Positions 16,914-26,340 are shown, numbered from the stretch's first letter. The stretch is DNA of 64,000 bases from Phycisphaerales bacterium (GCA_020852515.1 JADZAS010000011.1:124001-188000); one strand, 5' to 3'. The notes: generated by a model not told the origin, from the sequence alone. Made by a program: numbers and translations.

Positions 16914-17786
16914 TCACGCCTTGGCGATACGCTCGTACGTTTCCGGCCGCCGATCGCGATAGAACTGCCAGACCTTGCGCACTTCGGCGATCTGATCGAG
17001 GTCCAGATCAGCGATGAGCACTTCGTCCTTTTCTCGGCCGGCCTGCGCGATGATCTGGCCGCGCGGATCGCAGAAGTAACTCATGCCGTAGAACTCGCCG
17101 ATGTCCCACGGCTGCTCGCGACCCACGCGATTGATCGCGCCGACGAAGTACTGGTTCGCGACCGCGTGCGCCGGCTGTTCGAGCTTCCACAGGTACTCGC
17201 TCAGGCCCGCGACCGTGGCGGACGGGTTGAAGACGATCTCGGCTCCCTTGAGGCCCAACTCGCGCGCTCCCTCGGGGAAGTGGCGGTCGTAGCAGATGTA
17301 CACGCCGATGCGGCCGAACGGGGTCTGGAAAACCGGGTATCCACCCGTGCCGTGCTTGAAGTAGAACTTCTCCCAGAATCCGGGGTGGCAGTGCGGCAGA
17401 TGGTGCTTTCGGTATTTGCCGAGGTATTCGCCTGTGTGACTGATGACCGCCGCCGTGTTGTAGATAGCCCCGCCCTCGTCGGTGGCGAGTTCAGCGATGG
17501 GCACGATGAGCATCATCCCGTGCTTGCGCGCCGTCTCGCGCATGAGCTCGACGGTCGGGCCGTCGATCGGCTCGGCGAGGTCGTACCAGCGGGCGTTCTG
17601 CTCGGCGCAGAAATAGGGGCCGTAGAAGAGTTCCTGCAGGCAGCAGACCTGAGCCCCGCCTTCGGCCGCTTCGGCAATCAGCGGCAGGTGCTTGTCGATC
17701 ATCGCCTGTTTGATGCGCGGCAAGGGCGCATCCGTGCGTTCGCACAGGCTGGCCTGGATGAGCGCGGCCCGGGTGATTCGCGACAT
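16914..17786 (-). CDS. Carbon-nitrogen hydrolase (N-carbamoylputrescine / beta-ureidopropionase type)
   Basis: ATG 17786 has AGGAAAGGA just upstream and gives 290 residues. The Glu-Lys-Cys triad of the nitrilase superfamily is visible: Glu in CLQELFYGPYF, Lys in YRKHHLPH, Cys in GVYICYDRHFPE. The family hydrolyses N-carbamoyl amines to ammonia, CO2 and the amine. Sequence style (NPSATVAGLSEYLW; QPAHAVANQYFVGAINRVG) fits the N-carbamoyl-beta-alanine / N-carbamoylputrescine branch. No agmatine deiminase is present in the window, so pyrimidine breakdown is an equally likely role. It is cytosolic. Confidence 0.88.
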   Translation of the reverse strand: MSRITRAALIQASLCERTDAPLPRIKQAMIDKHLPLIAEAAEGGAQVCCLQELFYGPYFCAEQNARWYDLAEPIDGPTVELMRETARKHGMMLIVPIAELATDEGGAIYNTAAVISHTGEYLGKYRKHHLPHCHPGFWEKFYFKHGTGGYPVFQTPFGRIGVYICYDRHFPEGARELGLKGAEIVFNPSATVAGLSEYLWKLEQPAHAVANQYFVGAINRVGREQPWDIGEFYGMSYFCDPRGQIIAQAGREKDEVLIADLDLDQIAEVRKVWQFYRDRRPETYERIAKA

Positions 17787-17840
17787 GAACGATCCTTTCC
17801 TGAGCCGCAATGTTACGAGCGGCCGGCCCGCGCGGCCGGT

Positions 17841-18104
17841 TCACAGCACCAGCAGCGTAAAGGCGACGAGCACGATGACGATCACCGCCGCCATGAGCCA
17901 CGGGTGGCGGAGTAGCGGATTGCGCAGGCCGCGCACGTCCTTCTCATGGAACTGGATGGCGCCGCACTTGCTGCACAGATCCACGCCCGCGTACAACATC
18001 GCGCCGCACTCGTAACAGCGAAAGCTGTTGTCGCTGAAGCGGGCGATGTCAGCCTCGCTGGGGCCTTCCGCCTCTGGGTCGAAGTCATCATCGCTGAACG
18101 TCAT
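17841..18104 (-). CDS. Small tail-anchored zinc-ribbon protein
   Basis: An 87-residue protein with an acidic N-terminus, a zinc ribbon (CYECGAMLYAGVDLCSKCG: two CxxC pairs near residues 30-48) and a C-terminal membrane helix (WLMAAVIVIVLVAFTLLVL) that ends the protein. The ribbon would face the cytoplasm. GAGG precedes the start. It lies 6 bp after the pepA stop on the same strand, so it is likely translated from the same mRNA. No named family is recognised. Confidence 0.75.
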   Translation of the reverse strand: MTFSDDDFDPEAEGPSEADIARFSDNSFRCYECGAMLYAGVDLCSKCGAIQFHEKDVRGLRNPLLRHPWLMAAVIVIVLVAFTLLVL

Positions 18105-18110
18105 CGAGCC

Positions 18111-19595
18111 TCAGCTCCAGTTCTCCAGCACCGACGCCAGCAGGCGCACGCCAAAGCCCGTCGGCCCCGCAACGAATGGCGACTGCTCGCTCTCGATGTT
18201 GCTCGTTCCGGCGATGTCGATGTGCGCCCACGGCGTCTTCTCATCGACAAAGTAACTCAGAAACGCTGCGCCCTGGATCGGATGCGCGTGGCGCACGGGC
18301 GCGCTGTTCCAGATGTCCGCGTGCTTGCTCTTCATCATCTCCCGGTAGTCTTCCCAGAGCGGCAGGCGCCAGACACGATCCCCCGTGCCCTCGGCGGCGC
18401 ATTCGATCCGGCCGCGCAGCGCATCGTCATTGCAGAACAGACCGGCACAGGTCGCGCCCAGCGCCACCACCACGCCGCCCGTGAGCGTGGCGAGATCGAT
18501 GATCGCATCCGGCTTGTACTTCTTCTCGCCCCACGCGAGCGCATCGGCCAGCACGAGGCGGCCCTCGGCGTCGGTGTTGGTGACCTCCACGCTCACGCCG
18601 TTGAGATAAGTGATGATGTCATCGGGCCGGTACGCTTCGTCGCTGATGCTGTTCTCCGCGGCCGGAAGCAGCGCGACCACCTTGCACGTCGGTTTGATGC
18701 CGTGCGCGATCGCGTGCATGGCGCCGAGCACCGCCATGCCGCCGTTCTTGTCGTACTTCATCCCCTTCATGCCGTTGTTGATTTTGAGCGACAAGCCGCC
18801 CGTGTCGTAGCAGATCGTCTTGCCCACGAGCAGGACCGTCTGCTTGGCGCCGCGCGGCGCGTAGGTCAGTTCGATCAGGCACGGCGGGTTCTCGCTGGCT
18901 TTGCCGACGTTGATCAGTCCTACGAGTTTGTTGCTCACCAGCGACTCACCCTTGATCACGCGGCACTTGAGGCGCCCCCTGGAGCTGCGCGCGAGCTTCT
19001 GCGCCTGGCTGGCGATGTACGTCGTCGTCGCGATGTTCGGCGGCGTCGCGGCGAGGCGGCGCGTGAAATTGGTCGAGTCCGCCAGGGCCAGGCCCTTGCG
19101 CATGGCGCTGGTCAGGTCCGCTTCATCGCAGGCGAGCTTGAGTGATTTGACTTTCGCCTCTTTCTTCGTGGTTGATTTGAAGTCGCTGAAGTCAAATGCC
19201 GCGAGGCCGATGCCCTCAGCCACCGCCTGCGCCAGCCGCTCGGCCGGCAGGGCGTCCGTCCCCAGGCCCGACATCTGCAGCGTCGCCGTGGAGGCGCCGA
19301 TGCGATCGAGCGCCCGCACGACCGCAGCGCCGACTTGCCGCGCCGCGCGCCCGTCGAGTTTGGCGCGCTCGCCCAGGCCGACGAGGACGGCGCGCCAAGC
19401 GCCCGCGTCCACGAGGTGCGCCTCGGCGGTCTTTCCGTTCACCTCGGAGCGCTTCAGCGCCGCGGCGAGCGCGCCCTTCGCCGACTTGTCCCATCGCGCA
19501 TCGCCGTCGCGCAGCACTTTGTCATCAAAAAAGAAGCACACGACTGCGGCGGACTTGGCGGCGGGACGGGCGGCGATCTCGATGCTCTGGTACAC
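18111..19595 (-). CDS. pepA: Leucyl aminopeptidase (M17)
   Basis: The 494-residue protein starts at GTG 19595 behind AAAGGAAG. The C-terminal catalytic half holds the family signature NTDAEGRLVLADAL and the metal/Lys motif LVGKTICYDTGGLSLK. Two zinc or manganese ions are bound by the Asp/Glu/Lys set in these motifs. It removes N-terminal residues, mainly Leu, from peptides in the cytosol and forms hexamers. The N-terminal domain is diverged, as is usual. It is transcribed away from the HIT gene and is followed by the zinc-ribbon gene. Confidence 0.93.
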   Translation of the reverse strand: MYQSIEIAARPAAKSAAVVCFFFDDKVLRDGDARWDKSAKGALAAALKRSEVNGKTAEAHLVDAGAWRAVLVGLGERAKLDGRAARQVGAAVVRALDRIGASTATLQMSGLGTDALPAERLAQAVAEGIGLAAFDFSDFKSTTKKEAKVKSLKLACDEADLTSAMRKGLALADSTNFTRRLAATPPNIATTTYIASQAQKLARSSRGRLKCRVIKGESLVSNKLVGLINVGKASENPPCLIELTYAPRGAKQTVLLVGKTICYDTGGLSLKINNGMKGMKYDKNGGMAVLGAMHAIAHGIKPTCKVVALLPAAENSISDEAYRPDDIITYLNGVSVEVTNTDAEGRLVLADALAWGEKKYKPDAIIDLATLTGGVVVALGATCAGLFCNDDALRGRIECAAEGTGDRVWRLPLWEDYREMMKSKHADIWNSAPVRHAHPIQGAAFLSYFVDEKTPWAHIDIAGTSNIESEQSPFVAGPTGFGVRLLASVLENWS

Positions 19596-19754
19596 GAAGA
19601 CTTCCTTTCACACGTGGCGTGCGCCCGCCGCTGCCCTGCAACTCTGCCCGGCAGCGGCGATGCGAGTGGAGAGTTTAGCGTCCGTAGTACCGGTGTCGCG
19701 CCGATCCGGTGCACTTGGTCGCTCCAGCATCCTGCGGCGGGACGCGAACTCCCC

Positions 19755-19760
19755 TACCGT
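19755..19760 (+). promoter_or_regulatory. -10 element TACCGT, leaderless HIT gene
   Basis: TACCGT lies 5 nt before ATG 19766, and no Shine-Dalgarno sequence is seen. It is the weakest member of the group of close-set -10 elements in this window. Confidence 0.35.
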
Positions 19761-19765
19761 TTGCC

Positions 19766-20296
19766 ATGAAGACGCAGAATCTCTGGGCGCCGTGGCGGAT
19801 GCAGTACATCGAGGCGATCAAGGACGAGTCGCCGGGTTCGAACGCCGCCCCCGCCCGCTCGTTTCTGCTCGATTACTGGGACCAGCCGCAGCGCGATGCC
19901 GAACACTTCGTGATCGAGCGCGATGCGCACGGCATGATTCTCTTCAATCTCTATCCCTTCACGAACGGGCACCTGCTCGTGGCGCTGGGCGACGCACGGC
20001 CGCGCCTGCTCGACTACGAGCCGGCGCAGCGCGAAGCACTGTGGAGACTCGTCGATCGCGGGACCGATCTCGTCGAACGGACGCTGAACTGCCAGGGCGT
20101 GAACATCGGCGTCAACCAGGGCCGCGCCGCGGGCGCGGGCGTGCCGCAGCACCTGCACGTGCACATCGTGCCGCGCTGGAGCGGGGACACGAACTTCATC
20201 ACCGTCGTCGGCGAGGTGCGCGTCATCCCGGCAGCGCTGGAGTTGATGTACAAGCGCTTCACCGAAACGGCGGCAGCGCACCCGCGCACCGTCTGA
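19766..20296 (+). CDS. HIT-family nucleotide hydrolase/transferase
   Basis: ATG 19766 gives a 176-residue protein starting MKTQNLWAPWRMQYIEAIK, the usual N-terminus of a bacterial HIT branch that includes Ap4A phosphorylase-like enzymes. The histidine triad is QHLHVHIVPRW, with the middle His as nucleophile. An earlier NHGHLLVA-type segment is present as TNGHLLVALGDARPR. HIT proteins cleave dinucleoside polyphosphates or AMP-linked substrates; the exact one is unknown. It is convergent with purL, the two stops being adjacent. Confidence 0.88.
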   Translation: MKTQNLWAPWRMQYIEAIKDESPGSNAAPARSFLLDYWDQPQRDAEHFVIERDAHGMILFNLYPFTNGHLLVALGDARPRLLDYEPAQREALWRLVDRGTDLVERTLNCQGVNIGVNQGRAAGAGVPQHLHVHIVPRWSGDTNFITVVGEVRVIPAALELMYKRFTETAAAHPRTV

Positions 20297-23266
20297 TCAC
20301 CAGTCCAGCGTTCCCTGCCACGCGCGGCGCAGTGCCTCGATTTGTACGTCAACGCCGGCTCCGTCAACGCGCAGCCTCCCGCTGTCATTCACCTCACCGA
20401 TGACGGCAAAAGGCAGGTCGCCCATCACGCGCTCGACGTGCGACAGGTCGGCCTCGGCGACTTCGAGCAGATAGCGGCTGGGCGATTCACCAAACAACCG
20501 CACGACCTGACCGACTTCGCCCTCGACAGGCAGTGCGGCGATGTCGAGATCGACGCCAAAATCACCCGCGATCGCCATCTCCGCCGCGGCCACGAGCAGC
20601 CCGCCCTCGGAGCAATCGTGCGCAGCGCGCACCAGCCCGGCGCGAATGAGTTCAGACACGATCGCGGCAAACTGCGGGCCGAAGTTCAGGTCAACGCGAG
20701 GCAGCGACGCATCGCCCGCCGGCGCGTCCGAGATCATCGCCCAGTGCGAACCACCCATCTCCGGCCCCGTCACGCCCACCATCACGAGTCGATTACCGGC
20801 CCGCTTGAGGTCCATCGTCACGCACTGCCGCACGTCGTGCACGATGCCGAATCCCGAGATGAGCAGCGTCGGAGGAATCTCGATCGTCTCGCCCGACTCG
20901 GTTGTGAACTGGTTGTTGAGCGAATCTTTGCCGGAGATAAACGGCGTGCGGTATGCTTTGGCGCCGTCGTAGCAGGCCTCGGCCGCGCGCACCAGCGATC
21001 CGAGGTTCCGCGCTTTGCCGCACGACGGCCAGCAGAAGTTGTCGAGAATCGCGATGCGCGTCGGATCTGTTCCGACGCAGACCAGGTTCCGCACGCACTC
21101 GTCGATTGCCGCCAGCGTCATGAAGTACGGATCGGCAGCCAGCCCCGTCGCCAGGCCGTTGGCCAGCGCCAGCCCGCGCGTGGAATCGAGCTTCGGCGTG
21201 AGCACGGCCGCGTCCGACGGGCCGTCATCGCGCACGCCGGTAAGCGGCTTGACCACCGTCTGCCCCTGCACCTCGTGGTCGTACTGGCGGATGATCCAGT
21301 GCTTGCTCGCAATGTTGGGGTGCGCGAGCAGTCGCAGCAGCATCTCCGCGGCGGCAAGAGGCCGCGATTTTAACTGGGACCTGGGTTGCGACGCGGCGGC
21401 CTCGGTATCGCTCCACTCCGCCCGGCGCGTCGGCGTCGGGATTCCCTCGTGCATGAACTCCATCGACAACCGGCCGACCTCGACCCCGGCGTAATTGAGA
21501 ATGAGTTCGCGCTCCGGCGTGCCGAACGTGCCCAGGTCGCACATCTCGACGCCTTCGGTTTCGCACAGGCCGCGCAGCGTCTGCAGATTCGCCGCGGGTA
21601 CGGCGAGCACCATGCGCTCCTGCGCTTCGCTGATCCAGATTTCGGTGTACGTCAGGCCGGCGTACTTGATCGGCGCCCGCTCGAGGTGCACGGTCGCGCC
21701 CAGCGCTTCGCCCATCTCTCCCACCGCCGAAGAAAAGCCGCCGGCGCCGCAGTCGGTAATGGCGCTGAAGAGGCAGCCGTCAGCGTGATCTCGCGCCTGG
21801 AGAATCACATCGAGCAGCTTCTTCTCGGTGACCGCATTGCCGATCTGCACCGCGTGGCTGAACTCGTCTGCGTGCGAATCCGTGAGTTCGGCCGAGGAGA
21901 ACGTGGCGCCGTGGATGCCATCGCGACCCGTGCGACCGCCCAGCGCGATGATGTGATCGCCGCTTCGAGCCGCGCCGCGCACCATGTCGCGCGGCATGAC
22001 GCCGACGCAGCCGCAGTACACGAGCGGGTTGCCCACGTACCGGTCGTCGAAGTACACCGCGCCGTTCACCGTCGGGATGCCCATCCGGTTGCCGTAGTCG
22101 CGCACGCCCGCGACCACGCGCGAGAGAATCCGGCGCGGATGCAGGCAGCCCGCGGGAAGAGACTTCGCCGCGGAGGCGCCCTTCCCTGCGCTCTCGGCGG
22201 TGAATGAATCGGGATACGCCACGCAGAAGATGTCCGTTGCCGCGATCGGTTTGGCGGCGAGCCCCGTGCCGATGACATCGCGAATGCAACCGCCGATGCC
22301 CGTGGCCGCGCCGCCGTAGGGCTCGAGCGCGCTGGGGTGGTTGTGGGTTTCGACCTTGAAGCACACCGCCGTGTCGTCGTCGAACGCGATCACGCCCGCG
22401 TTGTCGACAAAGACCGACAGGCACCAGTCCAGCCCCTCGGCGATGAGTTCGTTTGTTGCCGCCGCCACCGTGGACTTGAGCAGGTTGTGAATCGTGATCG
22501 AGCCGTCGGCATTGAGCATGTGTCCCGGCCGGTTCGCGCCGCCGGGCAGGTCGCCGCGGTACTCGATCGTGGACTTGAGCGTCTTGTGCACGCAATGCTC
22601 GGACCACGTCTGCGCCAGTGTCTCGAGTTCAACATCGCGCGGCTCGCGGCCGAGCCGGCGGTACTCCGCCTGGATCGCCTTCATCTCGTCGAGCGACAGG
22701 AACAGGTGTCCATCGCGACTCAGCCTGAGCAGCCCGTCGTCGTCGAGATCGAGAATCGCGATCTCGCGCACCGCCAGCGGCTGCTCGTGCCCCTTGGGAA
22801 ACTCGCGCGGGCAGTGCGGCTGGCGATACACCGCCTGCACCGTCGCATTGGCCAGCAGGCGCGTGGCAATCTCATCCGCGGCGGCGTCATCCACGCCATA
22901 GAGATCGAACCGCGTGCCCGTGCGCACCGACGCCTCGACGCCGAGCAGCTCGCGAATCGCCAGCTCCACGGACTGCGCCGCCGGGTCCATCACGCCCGGC
23001 AGCGGGTGCACCTCGATCAGCCGGCTGCCGCGCTCCGGCGGCCGCACCCCGATGGTCGGCTGCTGAGCGACGGCGTCGCTGAGGATCGCGCTGGCGATCG
23101 TCTGCACCTGCCCCGGATCGAGGTCGGCTTCGATGAGATAGACGCTGGCCGTCCGCACGCGATCGATGTCGCGGCCGAGGGCGTGCCGGGCGTCCCGCTG
23201 GACCGACTGGCCGCGCGGATCGTCCTGATCTGGTCCCGGATGCACCTCGATACGATGGACGGTCAT
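20297..23266 (-). CDS. purL: PurS-PurS-PurL fusion, FGAM synthase
   Basis: ATG 23266, with GGAG 6 nt upstream, gives 989 residues. Residues 1-70 and about 77-147 are two PurS-like repeats (HRIEVHPGPDQDDPRGQSV versus RLIEVHPLPGVMDPAAQSV). The rest is a small-type PurL: EHCVHKTLKS with the active His, then CFKVETHNHPSALEPYGGAA. It makes formylglycinamidine ribonucleotide from FGAR, ATP and ammonia in purine synthesis. It lacks the C-terminal glutaminase of large PurL, so a separate PurQ must supply ammonia; purQ is not in the window. The tandem PurS mimics the N-terminal domain of large PurL. Confidence 0.93.
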   Translation of the reverse strand: MTVHRIEVHPGPDQDDPRGQSVQRDARHALGRDIDRVRTASVYLIEADLDPGQVQTIASAILSDAVAQQPTIGVRPPERGSRLIEVHPLPGVMDPAAQSVELAIRELLGVEASVRTGTRFDLYGVDDAAADEIATRLLANATVQAVYRQPHCPREFPKGHEQPLAVREIAILDLDDDGLLRLSRDGHLFLSLDEMKAIQAEYRRLGREPRDVELETLAQTWSEHCVHKTLKSTIEYRGDLPGGANRPGHMLNADGSITIHNLLKSTVAAATNELIAEGLDWCLSVFVDNAGVIAFDDDTAVCFKVETHNHPSALEPYGGAATGIGGCIRDVIGTGLAAKPIAATDIFCVAYPDSFTAESAGKGASAAKSLPAGCLHPRRILSRVVAGVRDYGNRMGIPTVNGAVYFDDRYVGNPLVYCGCVGVMPRDMVRGAARSGDHIIALGGRTGRDGIHGATFSSAELTDSHADEFSHAVQIGNAVTEKKLLDVILQARDHADGCLFSAITDCGAGGFSSAVGEMGEALGATVHLERAPIKYAGLTYTEIWISEAQERMVLAVPAANLQTLRGLCETEGVEMCDLGTFGTPERELILNYAGVEVGRLSMEFMHEGIPTPTRRAEWSDTEAAASQPRSQLKSRPLAAAEMLLRLLAHPNIASKHWIIRQYDHEVQGQTVVKPLTGVRDDGPSDAAVLTPKLDSTRGLALANGLATGLAADPYFMTLAAIDECVRNLVCVGTDPTRIAILDNFCWPSCGKARNLGSLVRAAEACYDGAKAYRTPFISGKDSLNNQFTTESGETIEIPPTLLISGFGIVHDVRQCVTMDLKRAGNRLVMVGVTGPEMGGSHWAMISDAPAGDASLPRVDLNFGPQFAAIVSELIRAGLVRAAHDCSEGGLLVAAAEMAIAGDFGVDLDIAALPVEGEVGQVVRLFGESPSRYLLEVAEADLSHVERVMGDLPFAVIGEVNDSGRLRVDGAGVDVQIEALRRAWQGTLDW

Positions 23267-23321
23267 ACTGGCTCCGGCGGGTGTGCTGCGGGTGGGGCGA
23301 GAGCCATCGGGCTTCGCGCGG

Positions 23322-23327
23322 CATTGT
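23322..23327 (-). promoter_or_regulatory. Possible -10 element TACAAT for purL
   Basis: On the minus strand TACAAT lies 55 nt before the purL start. No convincing -35 box accompanies it. This gene also has a normal ribosome binding site, so it would have a short leader. Confidence 0.3.
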
Positions 23328-23445
23328 AGTCTGAGATGCCCCGCGCCGACGCACAGGGCAACGCCCGCTTGTCGCCGCATCGGCGCGCCCTATCGTCCTC
23401 GCAGGAGCCGCACACACATTCGCTCCGATTGAGCGGGAGGGCGCT

Positions 23446-24279
23446 GTGCTTGCCACGTCGTCGCAACGCAACTGCAGTTTTCAGAGCCTGTTGACAGTCC
23501 TGTTGATCCTGTGGCTGCTCCAGGCCGCCGGCTGCGCTGGGCCTGGCCGCAGCGCCAGCCCCGCCGGGTCGGCGACAATCGAGTCCATCACCGCCGATTA
23601 CGACGCCGGCCGCTTTCAGCAGGCGTATACCGACGCTGTAACGCTGTCGCGGCGAGGCGACCTGGCAACGCGCGATCAGGCGTCCTACCTCGCCGGGGTG
23701 AGCGCGTACCGAATGCAGCAGTACGCCAGCGCGGATCGGTACCTGTCGCCGCTGGTGCACTCTCGCGATCCCGAGGTGGCCGGCCGCGCGGCGGGCACGC
23801 TGGGCCTCGCCGACATGGAGCGCGCCAACTTCCGCGATGCGGCGACGCACTTCAAGCAGGCGGCGGATCGCCTCCGCGGCCAGGAGAAAGCCGAGGCCGC
23901 CTACCGCGCCGGCCTCGCGTACCGGGAGGCGAATCTCGCCGGCCAGGCGCGCGTCCAATTCCTCATCGCCCGCGGCGCCAGCAACGACGCCGCGTTCCAG
24001 GCGAAGGTCGATCGTGAACTCCGGTCCAACGGCTTCACGCTCCAGCTGGGGGTCTTCGCCGGGCGGTCCAATGCGGAAACCGCCGTCGACTCCTTCAGCC
24101 GCACCCCCGCTGCAGGTCAACTCGGACCCGCCAGCATCATGACCGGCAAGGGCGATCGCGGCGAGACGCTCTACTACGTCCACGTCGGCATCTTCAATTC
24201 CTTCTCGGCGGCGCTGCGGGCCCGCGACTCGATCAACCAGCCGGCGATCGTGCGCACCATGGAAAGCCTCGGCGAGTAA
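23446..24279 (+). CDS. TPR- and SPOR-domain lipoprotein
   Basis: The 277-residue precursor starts at GTG behind GGGAGG. The signal peptide ends in a lipobox (LLQAAGC, Cys near residue 27). The middle is helical and TPR-like (ADYDAGRFQQAYTDAVTLS; AAYRAGLAYREANLAGQARV). Residues about 203-275 form a SPOR domain (LQLGVFAGRSNAETAV ... YYVHVGIFNSFSAALRA), which binds denuded peptidoglycan strands. A role at the cell wall or division site is inferred. Many planctomycetes have a reduced classical division machinery, so a SPOR protein is of interest. The stop overlaps the next ATG (TAATG). Confidence 0.78.
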   Translation: MLATSSQRNCSFQSLLTVLLILWLLQAAGCAGPGRSASPAGSATIESITADYDAGRFQQAYTDAVTLSRRGDLATRDQASYLAGVSAYRMQQYASADRYLSPLVHSRDPEVAGRAAGTLGLADMERANFRDAATHFKQAADRLRGQEKAEAAYRAGLAYREANLAGQARVQFLIARGASNDAAFQAKVDRELRSNGFTLQLGVFAGRSNAETAVDSFSRTPAAGQLGPASIMTGKGDRGETLYYVHVGIFNSFSAALRARDSINQPAIVRTMESLGE

Positions 24280-24731
24280 TGCCCGCGTACGCTCCCTACG
24301 ACCCTGCCGAGGAGAAGCGCTTCTTCCACGAAGGAATCGCTCTCTTCAACGAGGGCGAGTTCTTCGAGGCGCACGAAGCGTGGGAAGAAATCTGGAAGAA
24401 CACCGCGGGGCGCAAAGCCCGCTTCTACCAGGGTCTCATCCAGGCGGCCGTCACTCTGGAGCACATGAACCGCGCCAACCCGCGCGGCGTGCAGCGCGTC
24501 TGGTCCACCATGCTGACGAAGTTTGACGGACTGCCCGAGGTGTTCATGGGTGTGAACATCCCGCCATTCCTCGCGGACCTGCATTCGGTGGTGGCGCACG
24601 TTCTCGAAATGGAGACCGTACCCGGCCAGCAGCCCTACGACGTGGAACTCAAGTGGAACCGACATCGCGTGCCGAAGGTCGAACTGCTCTATGACCCGTT
24701 CCAGACGGGCGAAGCGGCGGCGCTGGATTGA
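24279..24731 (+). CDS. DUF309 family protein
   Basis: The 150-residue protein has the DUF309 core: FFHEGIALFNEGEFFEAHEA followed by WEEIWKNTAGRKARFYQGLI. The family is a small all-helical fold, found in bacteria and archaea, of unknown function. The two conserved HE pairs suggest a metal or ligand site. Its start overlaps the stop of the SPOR lipoprotein by one base, so the pair is translationally coupled. It is cytosolic with no signal peptide. Confidence 0.85.
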   Translation: MPAYAPYDPAEEKRFFHEGIALFNEGEFFEAHEAWEEIWKNTAGRKARFYQGLIQAAVTLEHMNRANPRGVQRVWSTMLTKFDGLPEVFMGVNIPPFLADLHSVVAHVLEMETVPGQQPYDVELKWNRHRVPKVELLYDPFQTGEAAALD

Positions 24732-24818
24732 TGAATCGAGCCAGTCCGGCGCGCGAGCGAGGCGCATCGGCTCCTTCGGGGATTATGAGAACCTCGCTGG
24801 CGCGTCGGACTGGCGGAA

Positions 24819-26174
24819 TCACTCACCTTCTATCGCCTTGCCGACCAGCACTCGCGTGTCGTCCGCGCAGTCGCACAGACACTCCTGCAACAGCCACTCC
24901 GGCGCGGCTCGCATGCGAATCAGCGCATCGACGATGTCTCTGCGGCACATCGAGCACGGAGTGTGCTCGTACGCCCAAAGCAGCGATTCGCCGCCATCGT
25001 TGCGCGAGTCGTCGGAAAAAACCTTCGAGATCGCCATTGCGACGCCATGCACATCATCGATCTCCTTCCCGACCCCGCGCAACGGGCGCGCTACGAGTGC
25101 TCGCCTGATCAACTCACCGTCGCCGGGCCGGTAGTTCTCGATGAACAGATCGAGGATGTCGGAAGCCGGACCGCAGCGATTGAGCAGTTCGAGCGCCAAC
25201 TCGCGCACGCGTTCATCATCGAACGGCACGATGATCTGCAGGAGGCAATAGCGCTCCCGTTCATCCCTTGAGGCTCGCGCCTTGTCGATCAGTGGTGCGA
25301 TGTCGAGCGGGAAGGGTGTCCGAGGATAGCGGAACACGCTGCAGAGCACCGCCACGCGCTCGGGATCAGTCTCGGCGATGAGCGTGTGTGCGGCGGCTTC
25401 GAGTTCTTCTTCTGTTGCTGCTGTTGACCATGTCCGGGCGCGAGATCTGGTTTTGTGAAAGTCAGCCGGGGGATCGTCCGCGTTAAAGACGTACGAGCAC
25501 ACGTCGGGGTGCGGATCGGCAGACGTGTCAGAGTTCTCCGACGCCGCGAAGAAGCGGTCGTACGGTGATTCGGCAAGTCGCGCAAAGGCCGCCACGCGAA
25601 GCGAGTCTTCCGCCGCGGTCTCAAGCGCGGCGTTCACCGCCGCCTCGCCATCCAGGTCGCGGGCGCGACTGCGCCATGCGCAGGGTAGCCAGTCGTGCTC
25701 GTCCGGAAACTCGTCACCGAACGTCTCGGCGAGAAGCAGGAGTCCTTCGATGGGCTGCGCAATGACCATCGATGCGCCGTTGTCGCGACACCCCCGTGCC
25801 GCATCTCGGTCGAAGCGATCGCGCACTGCCGCCAGCGCCGCGGCATCGCCCTGCCGGGCAAAGTGCCCAAGCACACAGAGCGGATGCCAGATGTCCGCGT
25901 CATCTGGCGCTTGGCGCGCGATCTCGATGAGCCGGTCGCGCACAGCATCACCGGCGCCCGCAGCGACCGCAAGGCCGCGCAGCCATTCATGGCGATCGTC
26001 CTCGCAATCCTGGTCGTATCGCTGATCCGTGGCGCAGGCATCCTCGATGAGATCGAGGCGGTCGGCGGCGCCGTGGCGCTGCACCTGCAGCACCACCCGG
26101 CCGAGACCCTTTCTCAGGGCGTCAGCAAACTCGTCGCGCGACAGGCTCCAGTCTTGTTGGCCGGCGTGGGACAC
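24819..26174 (-). CDS. HEAT-like helical repeat protein, unknown function
   Basis: This 451-residue protein has no signal peptide or membrane helix. It is made of repeated helix pairs with periodic Leu/Ala and Arg/Asp (DRLIEIARQAPDDADIWHPL; ELALELLNRCGPASDILDLF), like degenerate HEAT or Armadillo repeats. A Cys-containing patch (CSMCRRDIVDALIRM) and a C-terminal CLCDCADD may bind metal. No close family is recognised. It starts at GTG 26174 without a Shine-Dalgarno sequence, with a TAGACT hexamer 9 nt before the start. It faces the DUF309 gene and backs onto the RAYT element. Confidence 0.7.
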   Translation of the reverse strand: MSHAGQQDWSLSRDEFADALRKGLGRVVLQVQRHGAADRLDLIEDACATDQRYDQDCEDDRHEWLRGLAVAAGAGDAVRDRLIEIARQAPDDADIWHPLCVLGHFARQGDAAALAAVRDRFDRDAARGCRDNGASMVIAQPIEGLLLLAETFGDEFPDEHDWLPCAWRSRARDLDGEAAVNAALETAAEDSLRVAAFARLAESPYDRFFAASENSDTSADPHPDVCSYVFNADDPPADFHKTRSRARTWSTAATEEELEAAAHTLIAETDPERVAVLCSVFRYPRTPFPLDIAPLIDKARASRDERERYCLLQIIVPFDDERVRELALELLNRCGPASDILDLFIENYRPGDGELIRRALVARPLRGVGKEIDDVHGVAMAISKVFSDDSRNDGGESLLWAYEHTPCSMCRRDIVDALIRMRAAPEWLLQECLCDCADDTRVLVGKAIEGE

Positions 26175-26183
26175 GGTGTGCAG

Positions 26184-26189
26184 AGTCTA
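26184..26189 (-). promoter_or_regulatory. -10-like TAGACT near the HEAT-like gene start
   Basis: TAGACT lies 9 nt before GTG 26174 on the minus strand. A transcript from it would have a leader of at most a few bases. Confidence 0.3.
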
Positions 26190-26265
26190 CGCGAATGCCC
26201 CGAGTGAAGGGGCGGCGAATCGATCATCAGGCGACGTAGACCGCTTTCGCTCCGGAGGAGCGCCG

Positions 26266-26318
26266 GCGCGTAGCCACGGGTGGAGCGAAGCCGCTTCGGC
26301 GCAGCGGAACCCGTGGAC
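26266..26318 (+). repeat. Left REP-like palindrome
   Basis: A 53-nt element opens with GCGCGTAGCCACGGGTGGAG and closes with GGAACCCGTGGAC. CCACGGGT and ACCCGTGG are the arms of an imperfect palindrome. The copy at 26899-26952 is its inverse, with the same two arms and a diverged centre. Confidence 0.75.
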
Positions 26319-26340
26319 AGGTAAAGTAGTTTCGTTCTTT

